A stretch of 64,000 bases of DNA from Sthenelais limicola (lineage: Eukaryota; Annelida; Polychaeta; Phyllodocida; Sigalionidae), in the NCBI GenBank assembly GCA_942159475.1, contig OW804102.1, positions 23,874,684 to 23,938,683 on the forward strand, read 5' to 3'. Positions within the stretch are counted from its first letter, which is position 1; each line of letters begins with the position of its first letter. Under the pieces are notes generated by a model that worked only from the letters and a program-made list of their open reading frames with translations, made no database searches and was not told the origin of the DNA. Positions 1 through 12,729 of the stretch are shown piece by piece. A program made the translations under genes and the position numbers.

Positions 1-165
1 ATACAGGATTTTGTAGGATTCATAGCATTCATTTATTCTGATCTGAATAGTGCACTTTGTGACACCTTTTTGAAATTTGGTATGCTGTTAGAACAGGTCA
101 TAAGATTTTTAAAAATCACTGGCTACAAGTTTGGGGAGAACCCTGGTGGCCGGTAGCTGCAAAAT

Positions 166-560
166 TCAAAATGGCTGCCACTAAACATCAAATGCACCAT
201 AGTTTGGCTTCTACTGGCTGGATTTTCAAGTGTGATACCACTTTTCAGATGTTTTTAAGTATGAGAAATTCATTTCTGTGGACTGTATTGAGTTTCAAGG
301 TCATTTCAAGGTCAGAATCCAACATGGCTGCTGCCATGAAACTAGAATGTCATAGCTCAGCTCCAATTAACCACACATACTTCTGTAACACCAGTTTTAA
401 TGTGTTTTCAGGAGTGAGGAAACTATTTCTAAAGTCATTTCTCTCTTTTGAGGTCATTTTCTAGGTCAAAATCCAATATGGCTGCCATTGAGGGGCAAGA
501 ATGTAATATCTCAGCTGCTATTTGCACTATAACTGTGTTAGTGAGGTAGCTTGAGGCCAG
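166..560. repeat. Imperfect tandem repeat, unit about 153 bp
   Basis: The motif caaaatggctgcca, or close forms, recurs near 167, 318 and 472, each preceded by aggtca-containing sequence (tttcaaggtcagaatcc, ttctaggtcaaaatcc). About two and a half diverged units are visible. The ORF through them has no known motif. Confidence 0.65.
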
Positions 561-1133
561 ATTTGAGATAGATGTGGATGGATCAAAGGGCCAAATTTAC
601 CCCACATGCTGTCCATGTACTTTATGATTTCAATATGAACCACTCTTGTATATTATGGTGGCCATCTTGGATTTTTAAGGTCACCATTATGTAAAAACCT
701 ATATCTACCAATTTCTCAGCTTCTAAACTACTCAGGATCACCATCTTGGTGTCTAAACATACATTTTCTGGGTCATATAATATGAGGGGTAACATAGAGT
801 GGTGCCACTGCCCCGCTTCAGCTCCCGCTACTTCCTGCTACCTCTCGCTACAAAGGAGATGTCCTTGTTCCAACCCATACAGGTTACCTGACCCTGAAGT
901 TGTATGCTTGAATATTGTTTATTTCCAGATTCATACAAGTATGACATTTTAATCTATAACAATTCATGCTGGAAAAGGGAACGGCTTTCTTCTATATCAG
1001 CCATAGCTCTTCCAGAGGATCCCTTATAACAAAATCAAATAAAGTAAATTAGAGAAGGTGACACAAAATGACTAGTCATGTATACACTATTGCAATGGGA
1101 TGCACTAGCTATAGATTCAATGAGATGGAGATA

Positions 1134-1280
1134 GTTAGAGGACCAATCCCCAGAGTTAGAGGATCAATCTCCAGAGTTAGAGGACCAATCCCCAGAGTTA
1201 GAGGACTAACCCCCAGAGTTAGAGGATCAATCACCACAGTTAGAGTATCAATCACCACAGTTAGAGGATCAATCCCCAGA
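1134..1280. repeat. 21-bp minisatellite, seven copies
   Basis: Seven head-to-tail 21-mers of the form gttagaggaccaatccccag plus a, with single-base variants, total exactly 147 bp. The period is a multiple of three, so both strands stay open in some frames; this is not evidence of coding. Confidence 0.97.
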
Positions 1281-3779
1281 AATGATGGGTGCTTGGTGGG
1301 GATGCCCTCTGGAGTTACTGCAGCAGCAACTACAGCCACAGGTTGCCCCTAGAGACGGAGACACCACACATATATTTTGCTACTCCTAGTGGTAAAGTGG
1401 TAGGTTAAATAGTGAGCGTTACTGACTACTTCTCAGTGCCACAATCTATAGACCATTTCCATGCATAAGCACTGGAAGAATGTGCACTTAAAAATCTCGG
1501 AAATAGGCTCCCATTCTCACTAGCCCTTTTCAATTTGTTACAGAAAATAGATCACTTTTCAATGAAGTTGTCTCGTTTATTAACTTTACAGCCTGTTCAA
1601 TGCCATTATCTTGCACCATTTGTCAAGCGGGTGAGAGAACACGACCAATACATATTAAGTTTACTGCAGTCGTGATAACAGTAAAATCTCAAATTGAATT
1701 GAAAAATCATTTAGGAGCTGAGAAAATGGAGTGGATACTGGGGTATTTATCATTGTTATAGCATGGGGTATTGGTAACGATTCATCATGGGAGAGTAGAG
1801 CTCTGTGTCTCAATCTGAACAGGGGGTAATATGGCAATTGCTGACTTGAATTTGCAGGATAACATGTCAATTTTTATCCGAATAAACAGACAAAATTGCC
1901 TGATGGTGCTCCCAATGTTTGACATTACATGTGGGTCAGAGAAATTGCAGTAGGGGAGAGTAGCTAATGCACAAAATCGCATAGCCCAAGTGTAAAATGA
2001 AACTTAATTTTAGGTTAATATACTTTTCCTGATATTTATGGCAAAAACTTAGTGAAAATTGATTGTGGTATAAACCCCAATGAAATATTTAGCTACATTA
2101 TGTAGCCCCCCCCCGATTATTAAACCCTCCAGGTAAACGCCAATGTCCCTATATCACTCATGTTCTAGTGTTAAGAAACCCTAGCCAGTTGACTTAGTTA
2201 GACACAGCAGTGGGCGGAAAACCATGGTTATTCCCAGCTGAGTAAACCCCGCGAGCCCATGTCATTATGTTGTATCACTGTATGATCTCTTGCATTTCCT
2301 TACTTGATCACTCATATCTTTGACCTCGCTGTATAAACATCCTGAATAAAAAAAAAAAGTGTTCACTTATTATCAAACACCAACGTTCATTTCCTTTGGC
2401 AGATTCAACTTTGAATGCTTGTTTTGTATATACCCTGCCAACAAGATGTTGGATTATAGATATTTGTTTCTCTCTCTCGTACACCGATGCATGTTCCAAT
2501 ATTGCTTATCACTTGATCCATAACACATGTCTTAGCATTGTAGAAGCCAAGGTGGCAGGCAAAAGGAAATGAAAGATTTGAAAAAAAAGAATTGATGACT
2601 GACATTAATTGAGGGGCTGGCTGCAGGTGCTCTGTTTGGTGCATAAGCCCGAGGTGAAATGGGGTTTATTAATCGGTTTAGTCCCTGCTTAAGTGAATGT
2701 TGGTCTCTGCACCATTCATTCCAACTTGCTGTAGTACGGAGCTGAAAAAGCCGGAGCTGTGTTGAAGATACTTTTTTTTAATGATTTTATTTATACTTGG
2801 GATACAGAATCCCCAAATTTAGATTTTCATCAGTCCCAAGTCTCGCATTACAAAATTTGATTATCAGAAGTCGTTCATTAACTTGATTTAATCATAAGGA
2901 AAGTCTTAGAAGTAAGGATCAAATACACTTGCCACTCAGGCTATTACAGCGGAATATTGGTGTTGTCCAATGCAGAATAAATGAAGTATAAATGACAGAC
3001 AAGGAAGGACAGCGATAGGAATGTCTCACTCTTGAAATAATATATTTATAACACATATATATAGCTCTAGGCTTTAGTCATGGTAATTGGTTCAATAGGG
3101 GTGACGGATTTACAAGTGCCCCATTGGATATATATATATACCCTGTTCCATGCCTAAGTGTACTCAATAGTACAGTTGAAAAGGACTGCCATGGAAATAC
3201 ATGGATAAAGAAACTTGATTCTGTTTTTATTATTTCAATTGAGGCCAATATATGACATTTAAACAGTTACAAAAGACGCATTAATCATCATGGTTGTTTT
3301 CAAGCGGCGATGTAAATCCATATTGATTTGTTTAACAGAATATTGGTGCATTTCCATTATTGATATAGTTTAATGTATATTGATGCATTATTATCTTTTG
3401 CTATCTTTTCGTATGAATTTTCCTCAGTGTATGGGCGGATTGGATATCCTTTAATGAACAGTAGTTGTTTTTGAGAAATCAAATATATCGATCGGAAAAT
3501 ACATAGTATCAATAATTGCTAACCTCACTACTAATTTGAAACTGTAGCTGTAACTTTAGTAGATGATGCAAACTAAACAAGTCAGAATAATAATATGCAA
3601 ATCAGCAAGACAACTCCATTGCGATAAATCATCCAAAAAGAAAGCTTATCTTCTAATAAACAAACATAATCACACTGCCATGACTTTGAGCTATACTGTC
3701 ATTACAATTCTCACTCTTTTTATGATGCTTCAATGTGTCTTCAAGAAAGCTATTACTTCTGGCATCAACCTCCCCTGAT
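1281..3779. other. Unassigned non-coding sequence
   Basis: No ORF with recognisable domains. A poly-T run at 2771-2778, followed by a reverse-strand AATAAA-like motif, resembles the head of an inverted retroposon and shares about 25 bp with 17562-17590. Otherwise nothing was recognised. Confidence 0.5.
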
Positions 3780-3783
3780 ATTA

Positions 3784-4018
3784 CGGTCAGATCTTCAGAC
3801 AATGCACAATTGGCAGCTCTACACATTTAGTAAATTCTTCTAAATTAAACTGAAAAATAGCCAATGTTTGGCATATCTGAATATAGTTGATATTGCCTTG
3901 ATTTAAACAACCTGTCTGATTATGTTAGACAGCATTTTGAAAGTCATTTTCGTCTTAAATTTGCATTATTTGATAGGATTGGTGAAGGTGAATTGTACAA
4001 TTTCGGACGATTTCACCC
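3784..4018 (+). mobile_element. MITE-A, full copy with ATTA target duplication
   Basis: 235 bp starting cGGTCAGATCTTCAG and ending GATTTCACCC, flanked by ATTA at 3780-3783 and 4019-4022. The interior contains the family landmarks ctctacacatttagtaaatt and ttgccttgattt. No coding capacity. Confidence 0.9.
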
Positions 4019-4380
4019 ATTAGGCAATTCCAAGTCTCCCACATTCTCTAGGGTGCGATCACACTGCCAGCTCCCACCCATGAACGGGTTCTCCACCAGT
4101 TACAGTCACTAAATAACAATGAGTAAATACAATATGGCTACCCAAGCTTTAGTTTAATGTTGCTTAGTAACGAATGCGCGATTATCACTGGGATGCCTAG
4201 ATGGCAGTGTAAACAGTTAAAGAGCCTCAGTTCCCTATAGGGAGTTAAATGGAAAGGCTTTGATGGTGGCATCGCGCACTTGAGCTGGTAATATCGGGCG
4301 TCAAGTTTATGTCCTGGCCTAGTTATTGGACAAGGAAGGCAACCAGTTTGGAATGGGAAGACAATAGCACCAGGTCGCAG

Positions 4381-4789
4381 GAAAATGTACAATTGGCAGC
4401 TCTACACATTTAGTAAATTAATCTAAGTTGGGCTGAAAAATGATAAATACTGGGTATATCTGAAAATATGTTGTTTTACGTCGATTAAGGAATCAGTGCT
4501 GTTATCTTGAGCTGCATTTTGAACCAAACTTTTGTCTATAATTTGGGTTATTCGAGAAAATAATATTGTCCAAATGCTAGACATTCTTAAACACGTCTGT
4601 CCCATCTAAGAGCCACATTCAAAAGTGGTTTAAGACGGTTACTAGGAATAAAAGAACAATGGTAATAAACAGGGGTGACAAGGTTACCAGGGTGTCGACC
4701 GGTGTACGGGAGGATGTGGAAGGGGTTTTTTCTGGTTCACTGAGGATTAGTGAAGATGAATTGTACATTTTCTGGCGATTTCACCCTGC
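4381..4789 (+). mobile_element. MITE-A, disrupted copy
   Basis: 4381-4590 matches the 5' and middle parts. The 3' end (aattgtacattttctggcga) reappears at 4758-4789 after about 150 bp of unrelated sequence, so the copy is broken. Confidence 0.7.
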
Positions 4790-4809
4790 AGCCGTGTATG
4801 GAACTTCCT

Positions 4810-4960
4810 AATTGAGTAAGTGCCATTTTTTTTTTTAAACAAAATTCTTATTCAGGAAAAATATTATAGTGGCATAAGCCATATATAGCTATATCATTCT
4901 GTTGTAGGGTTCGGGCCAGGCCCGGTCTTCCTCCCTACCCTGAACATTAAGGAGTTGTAT
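4810..4960 (-). repeat. Possible inverted retroposon 3' end (poly-T head)
   Basis: A run of T at 4810-4821, followed by a reverse-strand AATAAG and GC-richer sequence, suggests a reverse-oriented poly-A retroposon. There is no second copy in the window, so this is weak. Confidence 0.25.
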
Positions 4961-5202
4961 AATTGGTAATAGTTGGTAATTCTTATAGCAACCTACCCTA
5001 TCATATTCTACCAATGTTACTTTATGTAAGAAATGGTCTACACTACTGAGAAATCAGTGGAGCATGAGAAACACATACGCGCCTCCATTATGCTACATTG
5101 CCTGTCCACGTTCCTATTACATAACCAACAATATAATATAGCCCTTCTCTCTGTCCTTTGAAACCACTCCTTCAACATTTGTTTACCACCTTCCCAACTC
5201 CA

Positions 5203-5456
5203 CAATAGGGGATTTGCATAGCCGACATGTTGAATCTTGATTCGCATGGAATTATGGGACTACTGGTACTGTTTAAAATGTATACCATGTTCAGCATGGA
5301 CTATTTATTGCTGCTCCAATATCAATATCCATGTGTTATACATGTTCCCATAACATTTCGATAAAAATGTTGCCAAATATTTGTATGTCAGATCTCATCA
5401 GAATGCATCCCAGGATGCACATACATGCGCTGTGGCACATGAAAATCTCCTATTAA
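5203..5456 (-). mobile_element. MITE-B copy, reverse orientation, internally deleted
   Basis: Begins aataggggatttgcat and ends tctcctatt, with family landmarks tgttcagcatgg, catccc and gcacatgcgc in reverse order. It is shorter than the usual 350 bp. Confidence 0.8.
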
Positions 5457-6150
5457 TAGACACTTAAACAATATTTAAAAGATGTATTCAATAATAAAAA
5501 TAATAATAAATTATATGTTACGTTATAATCACTATTTCTGGATCAATTCTAGATCAGTTCTCCATTTAATCAATCTCTCATCACTTTCGTCTTCCACCAT
5601 TATATATTAATAAGCAGACATTTCATCTACTATTGCAAACAAATAAAAAAAAGTGTCTTATTCTTTCTACAATGCAGACGTATTACCATTGGCGCAGTGC
5701 ATGGGTGGTGTGGAAATATATTTGAGATCATGCATACCAATTGATGCAGAACAGCGGTGTGGACTTATCTGACACTAACCACAATAAAAGGTTGTGATTA
5801 GGATTAATGAGAAATTAAGACACGGAAGGCAACAAACCATACCCAATACCACAAATCATGTAATACATAAATACTAATACCAAACTGAATATATTGTTTT
5901 GTTGGAAGTACCTAATAAAAAATAAAATAAAATGTAGACAAAAACAAATAGACAACAGTTTATCTTGTTTCTTAAATTCATATTATAGGATATTATGACA
6001 TATTTGCGTAAGCATGAATCCTAAATAGTGCTGTATTGTAGAAAATGCAGACCAGCAACGATGAATGGGGTATTATACTACTGGAAGGGCTTATCACTAA
6101 AAGGACCCCACACTCATTCCGGAAGTTCATCATCCTCGCACATGCGCATA
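5457..6150. other. AT-rich unassigned sequence
   Basis: Nothing recognised; short poly-A and AAT runs only. Confidence 0.5.
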
Positions 6151-6154
6151 GAGA

Positions 6155-6240
6155 CAAGATGACGTCATTTACACCATAGCCAACAAAGCCTCGTTTATAG
6201 CTTTTGTTCTCTGGACAAGCAGTGTTCATGACGTCATCAC
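6155..6240. promoter_or_regulatory. Paired CRE motifs (TGACGTCA) with a CATGCGCA site
   Basis: Two perfect TGACGTCA palindromes lie about 68 bp apart (near 6161 and 6229), and catgcgcat lies just upstream near 6140. Such pairs occur in animal promoters and enhancers. No adjacent gene or TATA box was identified, so function is inference. Confidence 0.3.
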
Positions 6241-6799
6241 CTGGCCTAAGCTCAAAGAAGCTTTTGATTAAGAGGCAGACGACACGAGAACAATGTGTAA
6301 AAAGGCGGGAAAAGGGGAGTATGAATAAAAGAAACGTGAGCCGTCCGGAACCGTACATGGAAGTGATTTTGTTGGTGCCGGGGGAGAGGGGGAAGGGAGG
6401 GCTGATGTTAAGGGGCTTAGGATTTCATTCACATCTCAAGAATTGCGTGGTTTTCCATCCAGATGAGTTTTTCGTGAAATTAAACTTAAAAAGATAAGCA
6501 GGAATTAATTCATTTACATTATGTACAAGTTCGTCTTAAAAATCCATGAGGTCAGTTATATTTGGTTATGTTGGACTGTATTTCGAGCTTCATTTTGATT
6601 TTAATTCAATTTGATTAATTTTTGTATCAGGATTGACTGAGCATAGTATCTGAAAATGAGGTTATGTTGATAATTGAATGAACATATTTAAACCTAAAAC
6701 TTAGTAAAAGCGATATTATTAGGCCTGTAAATGAAATTTAAAAAAAAAAATAAAAAATATTGCTTCAATACGCGTCAGCATTTTTATCACATATGTGAA

Positions 6800-6975
6800 C
6801 CATATTTTTTTTCGAAATTAAAAATATCAAACTTAAAATATAAAAATACTTATTAGATTATTACTGTTTACTATCATTAGAATTGGCTTGATCTCATCGT
6901 TTCAAATATAATAATATCTCAAAATCCATATTTTTCAACGTGGGACTCATTTTCCTGGAAAACTCCAATATATGT
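6800..6975 (+). mobile_element. MITE-F, partial copy
   Basis: Shares atcatt...tgatctcatcgtttcaaata, atatctcaaaatcca and gactcattttcctgg with 16445-16855 and 46389-46806. Only the right half is preserved. Confidence 0.7.
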
Positions 6976-6991
6976 GAACCACCACCATTAG

Positions 6992-7050
6992 CCCCCATCC
7001 CCTGCCCTTGCCTGTCCCCCATCCCCTGCCTTGCCTGTCCCCCATCCCCT
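6992..7050. repeat. C-rich tandem repeat, about 22-24 bp unit
   Basis: Two and a half copies of a cccccatcccctgccttgcc-type unit. Confidence 0.85.
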
Positions 7051-7258
7051 CCACTACTACTGGTGACGGTGTACACGTGTTGACAATATCCACACAGGAA
7101 ACAGGAAGAGTGCGTGTCAGAAAGCAAGATGAGCGTTTGTCAACTTCAAAGGGTTGGTGACAGGAAAGAAGGAGACATCAGAGAGAGCCATTGAGCCCGG
7201 CTCATGTTGATGAGAAGCTGGACCGGATCCATGGAATACACTCGTAGAATACACACAT

Positions 7259-7493
7259 GGGTGAAATCGTCAGAAAATGTACAATTCACCTTCACCAATC
7301 CCACCAAATAACGCAAATTTAAGAAAGAAATAACTTTCAAAATGCTGTTTAACATAATCAAACAGATTATTTGAATCAAGGCAATATCAAATGAACTCGG
7401 ATATACCAAGCATTTGCCATTTTTCAGTTTCATTTAGCAGAATTTACTAAATGTGAAAAGCTGCCAATTGTGCATTGTCTAAAGATCCGACCC
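7259..7493 (-). mobile_element. MITE-A, full copy with ACAT target duplication
   Basis: 235 bp, reverse orientation (GGGTGAAATCGTCAG ... GATCCGACCC). ACAT flanks it at 7255-7258 and 7494-7497. Confidence 0.92.
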
Positions 7494-8193
7494 ACATACA
7501 AACTTCACTCGTTGGAGACTTCACTCATAGGTCTAATGTTACATGGGCTACAGTTGTTCTTTTTTGGAGCTTTTAGCCACAGATCCATTAATTTGCTCAA
7601 GTCTGTGCTGAAGTAGCTTGTATTGCGGGATGATCATTTGTGATTTTTGATGTGTGAAAGAAAATGCGTCTAAAGTCGCGAAAATGACATTTTCAACACG
7701 TTTCGTCAACAAAAACACGTTGGTTCATGTTTCTTGTCCTTCCACACTTGCGGATCCTCTGGTGAGATTTAAAATACCCAGACATTCATAAGTTTCATTT
7801 GATTAGTCAGTTTTGGATCTTTTCCCCATTCTGTAGTCATTTATACACTCACTGCTAAGGTACGACCAACAATACCTATAGATGGCCAATTAGAGAGAAA
7901 TTTGAGTGCATATAATGTCTAAGCTGACACCGATCTAGTTTGCTATTATCGGAAATCACCTCCAATGAATTCTAATAGATTTTAAAAGTGGTAAGTTTAG
8001 AACCTTCAATAGATGTGAATTCAGGGCATGAATGTGAATTGTGTGGTCCCAATTCACACGACAGTCTGGGCCTACTTTCATGCATGCGATGTCCTGGATT
8101 ATTCTTTCTTAGTAAGCATGGCGGTTTTTCAGCCCATCTAAATACCATTTGACTGAATATTTGGAGGATTGTGTCCAGGTGGTTTTGCTATAT
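7494..8193. other. Unassigned sequence
   Basis: No coding or repeat signal recognised over about 700 bp. Confidence 0.5.
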
Positions 8194-8428
8194 GGGTCAG
8201 ACTTTCAGAAAATGAAAAATTTGCAGCTCTACATATTTAGGAAATTCTGCTAGATTTGGCTGAAAAATGATGAATACCGGATATATCTGAGTGAATTTGG
8301 GATCTCATTGATTTAAAGTATCAGTTCTTTTATGTTAAACTGCATTTTGAAGCTCATTTTTGTCTTAAATTTGGGGTATATGAGAGGATTGGTGAAGAGG
8401 AATTGTACATTTTCTGAAAATCTGACCC
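8194..8428 (+). mobile_element. MITE-A, full copy
   Basis: 235 bp from GGGTCAGACTTTCAG to AAAATCTGACCC. Flanks (atat and attt) are only similar, so the duplication has decayed. Confidence 0.9.
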
Positions 8429-8432
8429 ATTT

Positions 8433-8655
8433 ATAGGACTTCATAAATTTCCACATGAATTCGTCCCGCCAGAATAGATATATTCCTGCGGTGGCTCCAC
8501 CTATTATCGCATATCGGCGGCCGTTGTTTTCTCTGCTGATTGTATCAACATAGAACTCACAGACAACATTGAAGAACTCAGTCCTATGAGTTATAATATC
8601 ATATTAATATCTAGTAAGATTATCTTTGTCGTAAGAGGTAAGAATCTTATAATAT
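8433..8655 (+). repeat. Repeat C, partial copy
   Basis: Matches other C copies through ccgccagaat, ctattatcgcatatcggcgg, aactcagtcctatgag and gtcgtaagaggtaag. It directly follows a MITE-A copy. Confidence 0.75.
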
Positions 8656-8751
8656 ACTTTTTATACAAAAAACTGCGACATAATTTACAAGAAAGATATG
8701 GATGCAGTTACGTAACTGAGGTAGGTTTGCTTGCATTTAACCTTCCTATCA

Positions 8752-9019
8752 GGGTCCTGGATAAGACCTTAAAGTGCATTTCTCTCTCTTTTGCTCTGTC
8801 TCTCTCTCCCTTCTTCTCTATCTCTATTTCCTGGGTATGGTCATAAACTGCCTACCTCTCCGCTCTCCCACCCTTGATATAACCATATTAAATGTGTTGA
8901 TAAGGGCGTAAAGCAACCAATCTCACTCACTCACTCCCTCTCAGCTCTCCCGCCCTTGATATAACCATATTAAATGTGTTGATAAGGGCGTAAAGCAACC
9001 AATCTCACTCACTTACTCA
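8752..9019 (+). repeat. SINE-like repeat G with a duplicated 3' half
   Basis: 8752-8934 matches 34064-34244 (ggataagaccttaaagtgc, CT-rich middle, ctttgatataacc-type block, gttgataagggcgtaaagca, then tcactcact). The 3' half is repeated in tandem at about 8935-9019. The variable tcac-type tail suggests a SINE or LINE 3' end. No A/B box pair was confirmed. Confidence 0.7.
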
Positions 9020-9270
9020 CCGTCCTATCACATATATAACTGCCATACTTGGTTCTACCTCACTAGGGCCCCTCAGCCCCCAATTCACCTAGCACAAGAC
9101 AGCTGTACCTGGTATAAAGGTCTACTTACAATTAATTCCACCCACACAACCTTATAGAGAGATAGGAAATAACAACTTACAGAGAAGGAGGGGAAGCTTT
9201 CAGCGACAGAAACAGATAATCCAGCAGTAGGCGACGGCAGGGATAAACATGACTTACTAATAAGCAACCT

Positions 9271-9463
9271 GGGTCAGATCTTCAGTATGTACAATGGGTA
9301 GATCTTCACATTTAGTAAATTCTGCTAAATTAGACTGGGAAATGGCCCAAACTAGGTATATCTCAGTATATTTTATATTGCCTTGATTCAAACGATCCGT
9401 TCGTTTATGTTGAACTGTATTTCGAACCTCACTTTTGTCTTAAATTTAGATTTTTTGAGAGTC
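9271..9463 (+). mobile_element. MITE-A, 3'-truncated copy
   Basis: Starts GGGTCAGATCTTCAG and follows the family to atttagattttttgagag, then stops. Confidence 0.85.
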
Positions 9464-11657
9464 TTTAATTTGTATTTCACTATCAATCTCTTGAGTTTAG
9501 TGACTGAAATTATGGCTGTTACTTGATTGCCTGTATTAATTATAATAACGGAGTTGACGATAGTTCAATCTTCACTGCTTCAAGGGTTACCTTAATATTT
9601 CTCTGAGAGGAATATTTATTTTTGGGGACTTCATTAAAGTTCATTAAAACTATTGAACGATTGATCATTAAAATTGGTATCCATTCAGCCAGTGACTACA
9701 TAAAGACCCTTTAGAACTGGGTGAGTTATTCAGTGTCTGAGTCGCAAGTCAGTTAAGCGTGAAAAAAATTGTATGCATTTATTTATTTCCATGCATGATT
9801 TAGCAGATATCTCCCTCTCTCTCTCTCTCTCTCTGCACATCTAATTCAAAATGAAAATATGAGATTTACAGAATTAAAGGATTATATGATGCGAATCTAA
9901 AACGAAAAATTAACTCCCATCACATTGTTGACAAACTCCATAATGGGACTATTACCCAGGAGAGATGGACAGATTGGAGGAGAGTGTAATCTCTACGGAC
10001 ACAGATGGAGGTGTGTTATAAAAATTATTATTAATTTGAAATTGGTAATTCCGGCCTCTAATCTGTCCCCGCCTACCTACCCACAAATGTTTCTGATGAA
10101 TTAAGGGGCAGTATTGGAATGAATGTTTCAGAAAAACTTAGTATTTTTCTCATTATTATTCTGAGCATCGGATCTCCGATCCGGACTTAATTTAGATGGC
10201 TATTTTGAAAGTTCTTTGAAATTCATATATGGACTAATTTTTCTGTAGAAAATGTTTACATTTTCTTATAATATTTTGGGGTTTACAGAGACTTTAACAT
10301 TATTGAATTAATGCATTTCTCTTTTTTGTTTAATAGCATTTAATTTAAAGTAATTTAATATAATTTGATATTTAATATTTAAAATAGTGTAATTTGATTT
10401 AATTAACTAATTAATTTAACGCACCTTTCCCAGTATGCTGTACTGTAGAAACCTGATTAATTGCCAATACTTGAAAAACCAATTACGATTCTGCCAGATA
10501 ATACTGTCCCATGTTTTACCAAGCAAGCTATTATTTCTAGCAGGTGATTTACAGCCGAGATAATTCTCTCTCTTGCCTATCTAATATCTAGAGGCATCCT
10601 CCTCCCATTTGAATTCCGAGGCTCTCCCGAAGGAAATAAGTGAATTCGACGATGAAGGGTTTTATAAGGACTATCTCCGTTTAACATAACGGTCGCGGGG
10701 GGGGGGGGGGGGGGCTTGGGCAAACACTCTTTGAACGAGGGCTCCTGTCATGCTTTGTAACTGTTCTTTTAACATGAATAACAATTCAATATATATATAA
10801 AGCTGTGGATATTGTTATAATTATCAAGAGATTAGTGTTTAAGGTATTTTCATTCAGAGAAAGGATTACACCATGCGATGTTATTATCAACCGATCCATA
10901 CATAGCTATATATGTATACTACTATACAGACATAATTTCTCTAAAGTCTAACACATAGGAATATTTATTATATTGTCCACCTGGTCGTATGGACCATATA
11001 TGAGGTGCATTTTATACAACGAGCATTTCTTCATGTTATATGGAAGTTTCTAAAAAAGCAACCTTATACAATCAAAGTTTTTAGAGTTATTGTTGGTCAT
11101 CGCCTCGCCTCGCAAGTAGTCGCATGTTCTTCGGGACCAAGTGGAAGGGCACATTAATTAAGATTCAATATTAGAACTTGATGGAACCATTATTTCTGAC
11201 AGTGTAGGAATGGATAAATAAAAGAGTTCGAGTGATTGCAAACGGGGGTTTTAGAGGGCAAGCAATACCCTTAAATTACCTGAATGGAATTCACTAAATG
11301 GGCGTAATTTCCTGAAAATCTCTCTCTTCAATCTTCAACTCGGCTGGTGTCCCTCATCCCCTCCTCCACCTAATCAAACGCCCCCTTCCTCGCCCCTTGC
11401 AATATCAGCCATCACAAAGAAATTATTCAACCTAATTTTCATGCAAAGATTACATTTTGTTTTTTAACAGATTAAATTCGTTACTGGTCATTACGGATGG
11501 AGATTAGCTGTGATATTTAATTTGATACAGTTATGCATCAACAGCAGGGCATGTGTATTGGTTATCTGTGACTGTAAACACGTTAAAGATGCATTGCTAA
11601 TACAAGAAACACAGAAGGGTAGAGCACTTGTTACCAACGCCTCCGTTTATCAAGTTA
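9464..11657. other. Unassigned sequence with (CT)n and poly-G runs
   Basis: A (CT)n run lies near 9812-9833 and an uninterrupted G run near 10697-10714. The rest is AT-rich without ORFs or repeats I recognise. Confidence 0.5.
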
Positions 11658-11776
11658 AGGGGCTAGTCCACTAAGCCACTAAGCCGATTCTCATGCAATT
11701 TTGCGCCGCAGAGGACTCTATTGCACTAGATTCTATGAGAATCGCATGAGAATCGGCTTAGTGGACTAGGATACCC
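11658..11776. mobile_element. MITE-D (PIF/Harbinger-like foldback) with TTA target duplication
   Basis: 119 bp. The left arm aggggctagtccactaagcc pairs with the right arm ggcttagtggactaggat; TTA is present on both sides (11655-11657, 11777-11779). A gcgccgcagaggactct core is shared with the other copies. TTA duplication and GGC-type ends fit the PIF/Harbinger superfamily. Confidence 0.85.
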
Positions 11777-12320
11777 TTAACTCTTCTCAGCGTTAATGCT
11801 AAAACCTACTGAGATCTAGAAAAATATCAATCATTACCTTAATATCTGATTGTTCCTTTAATGCTAGCTGCAACATTAAGAAAGGGGTGTAGGCGGGTGG
11901 ATACAGATTACTGATTACCCTATTAATGTTTCATTCTCAGCTTTTAGGATGAAGACCTACTTACTTAATGTCCTCATATTATGACTTATACGACTGAATT
12001 CATCCATATTCACCTGCTGTGATATGTCCATAAGAATTTGCAGGAAATGAACGGTACAACAAGTAGAAAGTTCTTAGTTCTTTCCACCATATATTGGAAT
12101 ATATTGGTGAAGTGGTGTGAACATGTAACATTCCCCATCACAATTTAAAGCCCAAAGTTCAAACCGAAAATTCTTTTCAAAATACAGTTAAAAAACATAG
12201 GCTTATTTAGAGGTTTTAACCTATTAAAGCCTAACTCTCAGCTATTACGTCGGTCAAAAACTAAAGCTAGATAATGAAAAAAATGATTTCCTAAATTGTG
12301 TTCCTTTCTCATCGAACCAA
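11777..12320. other. Unassigned sequence
   Basis: Nothing recognised. Confidence 0.5.
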
Positions 12321-12729
12321 TCTCAAAGTCACATGACCTTAATTATGGAGGATTTTGTGCAGTTTTTTTAAGACAGGGTTTCTAAAACATTTTGACTTCT
12401 ATTTGGAGGACCTGCTTTCGTCCTAGCTAGTTAAGTATAATTAGCGATTTAAAGTAATGTGATAATAGGTGATAATTAATAATAATATAAATATAATGAG
12501 GTTACACAATGTTACGTAATGTTACATAACATGACTTCACTCATTATCGCTCACCGGCGGTAGTTTTCTCTGGACCGATTTCGAATTCTTTCTCTCCGCC
12601 TACTTCAAATTCTTATATTAACATATACCAGCAAGAGAATATTGATTAATTCAGTCCTATGAGTCATAGTATGAGTACATTTGTTCAGATTTATTTTGTC
12701 GTAATAGATGAGAACGCAGTTTTAAATGT
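12321..12729 (+). repeat. Repeat C, full-length copy with an AT-rich insertion
   Basis: Runs from aaagtcacatgacc through tatttggaggacctgc, cattatcgctcaccggcgg and aattcagtcctatgagtc to gatgagaacgcag. About 110 bp of AT-rich sequence (12430-12540) is not found in other copies. Confidence 0.75.

Noticed and set aside
1134..1280. CRISPR-like array
   Set aside because: Units are contiguous 21-mers with no unique spacers; it is a minisatellite.
5993..6497. Overlapping ORFs of 121 and 97 codons on opposite strands
   Set aside because: No domain, no splice context, each a shadow of the other.
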